DNA of 64,000 bases from Nocardia sp. CY41. Lineage in GTDB: Bacteria; Actinomycetota; Actinomycetes; Mycobacteriales; Mycobacteriaceae. This document shows, one piece after another, positions 6,936-13,290 of this stretch. Every line of letters starts with the position of its first letter. The stretch's first letter is position 1. Location of the stretch: assembly GCF_009829325.1 (NCBI RefSeq), contig NZ_VUOS01000013.1, positions 1-64,000 on the forward strand. Reading direction: 5' to 3'. Both the position numbers and the translations under genes were made by a program. Below the pieces are notes generated by a model. The model was not told the DNA's origin. It did not search any database and saw only the letters and a program-made list of their open reading frames with translations.

Positions 6936-8129
6936 ATGACTGATTTCAACACCATCATCAAAGTTGTCGTTCTCGGCGGCGGTTATGCCGGTGCGGTGGC
7001 GGCCAATCGGCTGCGGCTGCGTCGCGACGTCGAGATCACGCTGGTCAACCCGCGACCTGAGTTCGTCGAGCGGATGCGGCTACATCAGTTCGTGGCTGGT
7101 ACCCACGAGGCCGGTATCGGCTACGACACGCTGCTCGGCCCGGGCGTGCGGCTGGTTGTCGACCGAGCCGTCCGTATCGATACCGCTGCCCGCACCGTGG
7201 AGTTGGGCTCGGGTCGCGAACTCGACTACGACTACCTCGTCTACGCGGTCGGTAGTACCGCGGCGATGCCGGCGTCGATTCCCGGTGCGGCCGAGTATGG
7301 ATACCCCATCGCCGAACTGGAGCACGCGCAACGGCTGCGCGACGCTATCGGCGAAGTGCCCGCGGATGCGCCGATCGTCGTTGTCGGCGGTGGGCTCACC
7401 GGCATCGAGACGGCCGCCGAACTGGTCGAGCAGGGCCACACCGTCACATTGGTGAGCGGAGGTAGATTGGCTGCGAGCTTCTCTGACCCGGCTCGGCGCT
7501 CGGTCGCGAAGTGGCTGGCCGAGAACGGAGTCGAGGTGCTCGAGAACGCACGGGTAGCTGAAGTGCGGCGTGATGCCGTGGTGCTGTCCGATGGCAGTGC
7601 GCTGCCCAGTGCAGTCACGATCTGGACCGCGGGATTCGGTGTGCCCGATCTGGCTTCGCGTAGCGGCCTGCGCACCGACGCGCTAGGCCGGTTGCTCACC
7701 GACGAGACGTTGACCAGCATTGATGACGACCGTATCGTCGCCGCCGGTGACGCAGCCGCTCCGTCGGGTCGCCCGCTGCGGATGAGCTGCTATGCCGCGC
7801 AACCCTTGGGCGCCCAAGCCGCCGACAATGTGCTGTCCCGCATCGCGGGCGTCGAGCCCGCCGTGCTGGATGTGGCTTTTGTGGCCTGCACAGTGGGATT
7901 GGGTCGCCGCGCCGGCGCGATGCAGTTCAGCCGTCGCGACGACACTCCGGTGAATCTGTACATCAGTGGGCGTGTGGCGGGGTTGATCAAGGAAAAGGTG
8001 GGTCTGGCGGGTCCGGTGGGAACCATCCGTAAGGAGGCGCGCAAACCGGGCGCGATCCCCTCCTTCATGGGCCTGGGCAGGCGGAAGGATATTCGAGGAG
8101 CCGAGCCGGAGGCGGTGTCGCACTCATGA
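6936..8129 (+). CDS. FAD-dependent NDH-2-like oxidoreductase
   Basis: A 397-residue two-dinucleotide-fold flavoprotein of the NDH-2/pyridine-nucleotide-disulphide class. The N-terminal FAD motif VVVLGGGYAGAVAANRL (residues about 9-25), the NAD(P)H motif IVVVGGGLTGIETAAEL (about 147-163) and the late FAD motif DRIVAAGDAAAP (about 265) are all visible. The start at ATG 6936 fits the family N-terminus and has GAAGGG just upstream. The last codons overlap the ATG of the ECF sigma gene (ATGA), so the two are translationally coupled. ECF41 sigma factors typically control a neighbouring carboxymuconolactone decarboxylase, oxidoreductase or epimerase, so this is the probable cognate target. Its substrate is unknown. 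Confidence 0.85.
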   Translation: MTDFNTIIKVVVLGGGYAGAVAANRLRLRRDVEITLVNPRPEFVERMRLHQFVAGTHEAGIGYDTLLGPGVRLVVDRAVRIDTAARTVELGSGRELDYDYLVYAVGSTAAMPASIPGAAEYGYPIAELEHAQRLRDAIGEVPADAPIVVVGGGLTGIETAAELVEQGHTVTLVSGGRLAASFSDPARRSVAKWLAENGVEVLENARVAEVRRDAVVLSDGSALPSAVTIWTAGFGVPDLASRSGLRTDALGRLLTDETLTSIDDDRIVAAGDAAAPSGRPLRMSCYAAQPLGAQAADNVLSRIAGVEPAVLDVAFVACTVGLGRRAGAMQFSRRDDTPVNLYISGRVAGLIKEKVGLAGPVGTIRKEARKPGAIPSFMGLGRRKDIRGAEPEAVSHS

Positions 8130-9046
8130 CCGGGACCGACGAGCACACCGAGCGTTTCCTGCATTTGCGACCACTGCTGTTCACCATCGTGTACGAGATC
8201 CTCGGCTCCGCGACCGAGTCCGACGATGTGCTGCAGGACAGTTATCTGCGGTGGAGAAGCGTGGATCTGGCAACTGTCCGCGACACCAAGTCGTATCTGG
8301 CGCAACTGGTCACCCGGCAGGCCCTCAATGCGTTGCGGGTCAGTGCCAGTCGCCGCGAGGAGTACATCGGCCCGTGGTTGCCCGAGCCGCTGCTGCTCGC
8401 CGACGGTGACGCTTCCGCCGATGTCGTGCTCACCGAATCGGTGTCGATGGGAATGCTGGTGGTATTGGAAACGCTCACTCCCGCGGAGCGGGCAGTATTC
8501 GTACTGCGCGATGTCTTCGGCTTCGACTACGCCGAAATCGCCTCGGCCACGGGCCAATCCGTCGACGCCGTGCACCAGATGGCCCGTCGTGCCCGCAACC
8601 ACGTCCAGGCGCGGCGCAAGCGGTTCGGTCCTGTCGACACCACCAGAACCGCCGCGGTCACCGAACGATTCATGACCGCCGCCACCACAGGTGACATGGA
8701 GGGCCTGCTGTCGATCCTCGCCCCCGATATCACCTGGACCACCGACAGCGGCGGCAAGGTGACCGCACTCCGAGAGTTGGTCATGGTCGGCGCCGAGCGA
8801 GTGGGCGCCGTACTGATGGCGGTCTTCCGGTACGCGCAGCGTCGCCCGGACGTCCGGATCGAGGCGGTGAACTGTAACGGCCAGCCCGCACTGGCCTGCT
8901 CTATCGGCGACAACCTGGAAGCAGTGCTGGTGTTCGAAATCGCCGACGGCAAGATCATCAACGGCTACGGCATCCGCAACCCCGACAAACTGGCAGCCCT
9001 CGACATCCCCCGTGTCATCAGCCGTACCGCCACGCCGCGACCCTGA
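8126..9046 (+). CDS. ECF41-type RNA polymerase sigma factor with SnoaL-like C-terminal domain
   Basis: The 306-residue protein has sigma region 2 (about residues 12-75, VLQDSYLRW), region 4 (about 120-170, LTPAERAVFVLRDVFGF and the AEIASATGQS helix-turn-helix), and a roughly 130-residue SnoaL/NTF2-like extension. Two hallmarks of group ECF41 are present: WLPEP in the linker (about 84-88) and NPDKL near the C-terminus (about 286-290). In this group the extension replaces an anti-sigma factor and tunes activity from within the protein. It overlaps the upstream oxidoreductase by four bases. I could not find a convincing ECF41 promoter (TGTCACA with CGTC) before the operon. Confidence 0.92.
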   Translation: MTGTDEHTERFLHLRPLLFTIVYEILGSATESDDVLQDSYLRWRSVDLATVRDTKSYLAQLVTRQALNALRVSASRREEYIGPWLPEPLLLADGDASADVVLTESVSMGMLVVLETLTPAERAVFVLRDVFGFDYAEIASATGQSVDAVHQMARRARNHVQARRKRFGPVDTTRTAAVTERFMTAATTGDMEGLLSILAPDITWTTDSGGKVTALRELVMVGAERVGAVLMAVFRYAQRRPDVRIEAVNCNGQPALACSIGDNLEAVLVFEIADGKIINGYGIRNPDKLAALDIPRVISRTATPRP

Positions 9047-9088
9047 CCGCGCACAGCTTCCGACGTCGGGATCGCCCACCATGCCTGA

Positions 9089-9487
9089 CTATTCGGCGCG
9101 GCGACTGGTGAAGTCGAAGGATCCGCCGTCGATACCCCAGGAGATGATCCGGTCGGGATGGATCCGAATGATCGAGCGTTCTTGGGGAGGGAACGGCGGT
9201 TCCTGATCCTCGAGCGCCTCGGCCGTGCCTCGTATTTCGATGCCGCGAATCACGTACGGCTCGAGTGAGACCTGCTGATCGACAACGAAAGACACTCGAC
9301 TGCCCGCTTCGACGTTGCGGTACTTGCGGCTGGTGCGCATGCGCATACCGCCTATGTCGATCGTGCCGTCGGCATTCACCCGATAACTGGTCGGGTTGTT
9401 CTGTACGACGCCGTCGGGCGACACCGTGGCCAGCCGACCGATCCCGGCTTCCGCGAGAAACCGCTGTTCGTTACTGGTGAAGGTCAT
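9089..9487 (-). CDS. PPOX-class (pyridoxamine 5'-phosphate oxidase-like) F420/flavin oxidoreductase
   Basis: A 132-residue split-barrel protein of the PPOX family, with GRLATVSPDG, the VVQNNPTSYRV strand, GMRMRTSRKYRN (cofactor phosphate-binding Arg/Lys) and VSFVVDQQV. Actinobacterial members of this size generally bind F420 or FMN and reduce small molecules; the substrate here is unknown. The ATG at 9487 has GAGGAG upstream. It lies 93 bases downstream of the DUF1772 gene on the same strand, so it may belong to the TetR-controlled unit, and it is convergent with the ECF41 gene. Confidence 0.85.
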   Translation of the reverse strand: MTFTSNEQRFLAEAGIGRLATVSPDGVVQNNPTSYRVNADGTIDIGGMRMRTSRKYRNVEAGSRVSFVVDQQVSLEPYVIRGIEIRGTAEALEDQEPPFPPQERSIIRIHPDRIISWGIDGGSFDFTSRRAE

Positions 9488-9580
9488 GTCAGTACTCCTC
9501 GGTGAATTCGATGTCCGGCGATCAGCCGGAGGTTGTCTGATATGGGAAACGCAAGCTGTCGCCTGCCGGGTGCTGTGAGA

Positions 9581-10057
9581 TCAGAACAGGATCAGCGCTG
9601 CGCACAGGCCGGCAATGGCGATGAACTGCAGGCTGACCCGGTACTTCAGAATGCTGTCCCACTTGTCCTGCAGTGCACGGGCATCGGCCGGAATGATGCC
9701 GCTCTGCGCAGCGGCGGTCTGCTGGGAATTGATCGGCTTGGCGATGCGGACGTAGAACGCGAGCCAGGTGAGTAGTGCCGCCACCGTGATCCCCGCCGCC
9801 ACGGCGGCGCCGATCTGCCCGGCCCACAGCGCGATCAGCAGTGTCAGCACCGCGGTGACCACATCGACCGCCCCGACGACCGGCATGCGCTTGTCGCCGT
9901 AGTAGTGACCCCATCCCGCGCTGACGGTCACGGTCGCGTCATCGAGCTTGCGGTACACGGACCGGGTGATCACGGCCACGGAGACATCGGTGCCATAGAC
10001 GATGGCGTTGGAGAGAACGGCTGCGGCGGCGATGAGCTGGCCGGTGACTAGGAGCAT
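9581..10057 (-). CDS. DUF1772 (anthrone oxygenase-like) membrane protein
   Basis: A 158-residue integral membrane protein with four hydrophobic segments (about residues 1-25, 58-76, 80-100 and 135-157). Between the first two lies a loop with GWGHYYGDKRMPVVG, and between the last two one with the LQDKWDSILKYRVS pattern of DUF1772, a family that includes anthrone oxygenase-like and other small membrane proteins. The ATG at 10057 has GGAGGGAAG upstream. It is divergent from a TetR gene, and a second copy of the TetR-gene operator pattern lies 71 bases upstream, so it is the likely repressed target. No catalytic role can be assigned. Confidence 0.8.
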   Translation of the reverse strand: MLLVTGQLIAAAAVLSNAIVYGTDVSVAVITRSVYRKLDDATVTVSAGWGHYYGDKRMPVVGAVDVVTAVLTLLIALWAGQIGAAVAAGITVAALLTWLAFYVRIAKPINSQQTAAAQSGIIPADARALQDKWDSILKYRVSLQFIAIAGLCAALILF

Positions 10058-10127
10058 TCTCGACTTCCCTCCAAAATTCTAGCGTCGTTAGGAACTGGAG
10101 CAACGGTAACATCCGGTCGCTATATTG

Positions 10128-10141
10128 TCTAGCCTTGCTAG
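10128..10141. promoter_or_regulatory. Candidate TetR operator near the DUF1772 gene
   Basis: TCTAG-CCTTG-CTAG has the same TCTAG-N5-CTAG core as the perfect palindrome in front of the TetR gene. It is 71 bases upstream of the DUF1772 start codon, a position suited to promoter occlusion. Confidence 0.55.
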
Positions 10142-10469
10142 TTTTCAGAACGCCGCCATGGGGTCCGCGCTCAGATCGGTCGGCCGGGCATGGGGTCCGG
10201 CCGAGCGGACGCTGTCGCCCGGCAAGCCGGACGTCGAACGTCGGTAGATCTTCGGTCTGCTGGATTCGCTGGTCCTGGGCTCATTACGGTCCCGTTCTCG
10301 TCGTCGCGTCCCGGGCAGCTGACCGCGTCGGGGTCGGCGATCGACGGCGCCTCGCGACCCCCTATCTCGACGCCGGTGGCCTGACCTACTGCCCGCTGAT
10401 ACCGCCGCGGCTCGGTCGCGGTACTACTGGCACGCCGCGGCCGGCCGCGAAAACGGAAAGTTGCGTCCA

Positions 10470-10488
10470 AATCTAGTGACACTAGATT
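10470..10488. promoter_or_regulatory. Candidate TetR autoregulatory operator
   Basis: AATCTAGTG-A-CACTAGATT is a perfect 19-base palindrome (9+1+9) ending 25 bases before the TetR ATG. Its size and position are typical of TetR-family operators that repress their own gene. Confidence 0.75.
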
Positions 10489-10513
10489 GTCAAGCGATGC
10501 TAAAGTCGCCTTC

Positions 10514-11086
10514 ATGGGGATCCAGACGCGACGAGAGCGGGAACGCGCCGAACGGCACCGCCTGATCATCGACACCGCTCGGGAGTTGGCCGAGTCGCAG
10601 GGCTGGGACGCGGTAACTGTGCGCAGGCTGGCGGAACGGATCGAATACAGCCAGCCCGTGCTGTATTCGCACTTCGCGGGCAAGGACGAGATCGTCACGG
10701 CGGTCGCCGAGGAGGGCATCGCGGAGATGGCCGCTTGGAGCCGCGCGGCATTGGAGTCCGCGGGTGGCGAGCCGCGCGCAGCGTTGGCGGCGGTGGCGCG
10801 GTCCTACCTCGACTTCGCTACCGCGCGGCCCGCGCTCTACGACGCGATGTTCCTGATGAAGGTGAACCTCACGTTCGGCGAGAATGCCTCGCAGCCGCTG
10901 CGGGACGCGTTCGCCGTCATGTTCGCCGCCTTCTCGCCGTTCGCGGGCGAGCACGATCCGGAGACATTCACGGAGGTCGGTTGGAGCGCCCTGCACGGCC
11001 TGGCGACCCTGGACCGCGGCGGACGTCTGCGGCCGGCTCAACGGGACGCTCGCCTGGCGGTGTTGGTCGACCAGTGGACCCGGTAG
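10514..11086 (+). CDS. TetR/AcrR-family transcriptional regulator
   Basis: A 190-residue regulator with the TetR helix-turn-helix at about residues 12-55 (RHRLIIDTARELAESQGWDAVTV, then RLAERIEYSQPVLYSHFAGKDEI; shown here in parts) and an all-helical ligand domain with YLDFATARPALYDAMF. ATG 10514 fits the family; an in-frame extension to 10487 would run through the operator and is rejected. The perfect palindrome just upstream suggests autoregulation. A related site before the divergent DUF1772 gene suggests that gene is its target. The ligand is unknown. Confidence 0.9.
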   Translation: MGIQTRRERERAERHRLIIDTARELAESQGWDAVTVRRLAERIEYSQPVLYSHFAGKDEIVTAVAEEGIAEMAAWSRAALESAGGEPRAALAAVARSYLDFATARPALYDAMFLMKVNLTFGENASQPLRDAFAVMFAAFSPFAGEHDPETFTEVGWSALHGLATLDRGGRLRPAQRDARLAVLVDQWTR

Positions 11087-11158
11087 ACCTCTGTCGTACC
11101 AGTCACTGTGCCACCGGCGGCGAGGCCCGTATACGGCGCACGGACCTGAGCGCAAGAT

Positions 11159-11590
11159 TCAATGGAGCATGCGGAGGAGTAGGGCGGCGAGGTGGTTCCG
11201 GTCGGTAGCCGATAAGGCGTTGAGCAAGTCGTCCTGAACCGCCGAGAGTGCCGAGTCGAGTTCTTCGAGCCTCCGTTTTCCCGTCCGGGTCAAGGTGATC
11301 AGGTTGCGGCGTCGGTCGCGGGGATCCGAGGTGCGTGTGACATGACCCTGCTCGGTCAGTTCCGCGAGCATGGTGTGCATATCGCTCTGGTCGATTCCGC
11401 ACCGTTGACCGATCCGTACCTGACTGTCCGGACCGAACTCGTCGAGCGCGGCGAGGATCGCGAAATGGTAGGCGCGCCCGCCGACCGTGGCCGTCGCCTC
11501 GCCGATGAGCCGGTGCGCGCGTGCCGCGGCCTTGCTGATCAGCCAGCTCGGTTTGCTGCGCAGGCGGGTAGGGGTTTCCTCCAGCTCCAT
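11159..11590 (-). CDS. MarR-family transcriptional regulator
   Basis: A 143-residue winged-helix regulator. The recognition helix region is GQRCGIDQSDMHTMLAELTEQGHV, seen in parts at about residues 58-82, and the wing is RTSDPRDRRRNLITLT, the conserved D.RDRR signature. The start at ATG 11590 fits the family (MELEETPTRLRS); longer frames would enter the divergent promoter. It is transcribed away from a GlcG/HbpS-like gene, and a 34-base palindrome lies between the two starts. Effectors of such MarR proteins are often aromatic compounds or oxidants; none can be inferred here. Confidence 0.9.
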   Translation of the reverse strand: MELEETPTRLRSKPSWLISKAAARAHRLIGEATATVGGRAYHFAILAALDEFGPDSQVRIGQRCGIDQSDMHTMLAELTEQGHVTRTSDPRDRRRNLITLTRTGKRRLEELDSALSAVQDDLLNALSATDRNHLAALLLRMLH

Positions 11591-11637
11591 GCGCGGAAGC
11601 TTAGCCAATTCCTTGGGTTGCCCCACGGAATCGAGTA

Positions 11638-11671
11638 TTCTTGGGCAGACCAAGCTTGGTGGACCCAAGGA
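11638..11671. promoter_or_regulatory. Long palindrome in the MarR/GlcG divergent promoter
   Basis: The palindrome is centred on CCAAGCTTGG at 11650-11659. Outer half-sites TTCTTGGG and CCCAAGGAA mirror each other with three mismatched bases on each side between them and the core, so CTTGGT and CCCAA are repeated symmetrically. It ends 17 bases before the ATG of the downstream gene. It is a likely operator for the adjacent MarR regulator. Confidence 0.7.
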
Positions 11672-11688
11672 ACATGGAAGGTGAAGCG

Positions 11689-12111
11689 ATGTCACTCACT
11701 TCGGAGCATGCGCGGGCTGTGAGTGCCCGAGTGCGCGAGCATGCCGCGGGACTCGGAGCGCGGGTCTCGGTTGCGATCGTCGATGGCGGTGGGCACCTGC
11801 TGGTTCTCGATCGCATGGACGGCGCGCCACCGTTGTCGGCTCGTGTGGCGCCGGCGAAAGCGTCCAGTGTGGCGCTGTTTCACCGCGACGGCAGCGAGTT
11901 GGCGCGACTGCAACAGGCGTGGCCCGCACTGTTCTCGCAGATGGATCAGGTGGCGGGGATACCTGTCATCGCGGGCGCGGGTGCACGGTTGATACGTCGC
12001 GGCGATGCCGTGGTCGGTGCGATCGCAGTCAGCGGCGGCTTGCCCGAGCACGACGACGAGTGCGCCGAGGTCGGGATAGCCTGGCTCTCGGCCGCACGGG
12101 CCGTTCGCTGA
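11689..12111 (+). CDS. GlcG/HbpS-like (DUF336) heme-binding-family protein
   Basis: A 140-residue protein of the GlcG/HbpS fold: VSVAIVDGGGHLLVLDRMDGA, seen in parts around residues 28-48, then ARVAPAKASSVALF, and a C-terminal GAGARLIRRGDAVVGAIAVSGG segment with ECAEVGIAWL. Members bind heme or degrade cobalamin/heme-like ligands, or accompany glycolate oxidase; which applies cannot be told. I prefer ATG 11689 (AAGGTGAA six bases upstream) over the in-frame ATG 11674. It is divergent from a MarR gene with a shared palindromic operator, so it is probably induced by the MarR ligand. Confidence 0.82.
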   Translation: MSLTSEHARAVSARVREHAAGLGARVSVAIVDGGGHLLVLDRMDGAPPLSARVAPAKASSVALFHRDGSELARLQQAWPALFSQMDQVAGIPVIAGAGARLIRRGDAVVGAIAVSGGLPEHDDECAEVGIAWLSAARAVR

Positions 12112-12137
12112 CCGACCACGGCCGCGGGAGGCAGCGA

Positions 12138-13052
12138 TCAGACGGGAAAGGTGACTCCCGTCAATTCCTCCGAAACCTTCCACAAGCGTTGCTGGATCGC
12201 CGTGTCATGCGATTGCGAACTGGATTCGACGATCTTCGGATAGCCGCGGGTCTCCAGGAATCCGCCCGGTCCGTAGTACTGACCGCCGAGCACGCCGGGA
12301 TCGGTGGCTGCGCGGAGTATCGGCAAGGCGCCCATCGCCGGCGTCTGTGTGACGATGGGCGCGACAACAGGCACGAGCGCACGCAGCGCGGCGGGCATGT
12401 TGCGCATCAAGTCGGTGTTCGCGGCGCCGGGGTGGGCCGCGACCGCGATCGTGGTACCGGTACCGGACAGGCGGCGTTGCAGTTCGTAGGTGAACATCAG
12501 GTTCGCCAGCTTGGACCGGCCGTAGGCCGCCACCCGGTTGTAGGAGCGTTCCGCTTGGAGATCATCGAAGTCGATTCGCGCCCGGATCCGATGGCCGACA
12601 CTGCTGACCGTGACCACCCGTGAGCCCGGCATCGGCAGCATGTGGTCGAGCAGCAGGCCGGTGAGCGCGAAATGTCCCAAATGATTCGTGCCGAATTGCA
12701 GCTCGAATCCATCGCTGGTGGTCTGCCTCGGCGGGTACATCACCCCGGCGTTGTTGATCAGGAGGTCGATCGCGGCATGGGCGGATTTCAGCTGTTCGGC
12801 AGCGGTCCGCACGGATGCCAGCGAGGTCAGATCGAGCTGTTGGACGGTGGTGTCCGCGCCGGGAACCGCGTCGGCGATACGGTCCGCGGCATGTTTGCCC
12901 TTGTCCACATCCCGCACCGCCAACACCACCGCCGCGCCGTGCGCGGCGAGCGCCCGGGCTGCCTCGAACCCGAGTCCGCTGTTGGCGCCGGTGACGACCG
13001 CGAGCCGTCCCTTCTGGTCCGGTATGTCTTGCTCGGTCCACCTGTTCGCCAT
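12138..13052 (-). CDS. Short-chain dehydrogenase/reductase, retinol-dehydrogenase-like
   Basis: A 304-residue SDR with the NADP-binding motif [17 protein letters not shown] (about residues 17-33), the NNAGVMYPP strand (about 96-104), catalytic Ser ([10 protein letters not shown]) and [11 protein letters not shown] (Tyr/Lys) at about 175-185. It belongs to the WW-oxidoreductase/protochlorophyllide-reductase-like group common in actinobacteria; the substrate is unknown. GGGAGGAAAAA directly precedes ATG 13052, so longer frames are rejected. It is convergent with the GlcG-like gene and stands alone. Confidence 0.9.
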   Translation of the reverse strand: MANRWTEQDIPDQKGRLAVVTGANSGLGFEAARALAAHGAAVVLAVRDVDKGKHAADRIADAVPGADTTVQQLDLTSLASVRTAAEQLKSAHAAIDLLINNAGVMYPPRQTTSDGFELQFGTNHLGHFALTGLLLDHMLPMPGSRVVTVSSVGHRIRARIDFDDLQAERSYNRVAAYGRSKLANLMFTYELQRRLSGTGTTIAVAAHPGAANTDLMRNMPAALRALVPVVAPIVTQTPAMGALPILRAATDPGVLGGQYYGPGGFLETRGYPKIVESSSQSHDTAIQQRLWKVSEELTGVTFPV

Positions 13053-13290
13053 TTTTCCTCCCGAAGATGGTCGGTCCGTTGGTTCCTCCGACGAGCCCGG
13101 CGGGGGTGGGACCCACACTCACACCGTCGCGCGCCCGGTGCGGTTGCGCAAGGGCGGCGTCCCCACGTTTCGGGCTGACGTCATGGACGCCCCGGTCACA
13201 TGAATATCTTCACGCGTCGGTCAGGCAGGAGACCGAGGCCGATGTCGGTCGTGATCGACGCCGTTGACCGGCCGAGATCGGCGCACGGCG

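Larger units (their letters stand above)
10058..10513. promoter_or_regulatory. Divergent intergenic region between DUF1772 and TetR genes
   Basis: This 456-base region carries two related palindromes (10128-10141 and 10470-10488). I see no gene between them; the open frames are chance Arg/Ser-rich ones. Confidence 0.5.
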
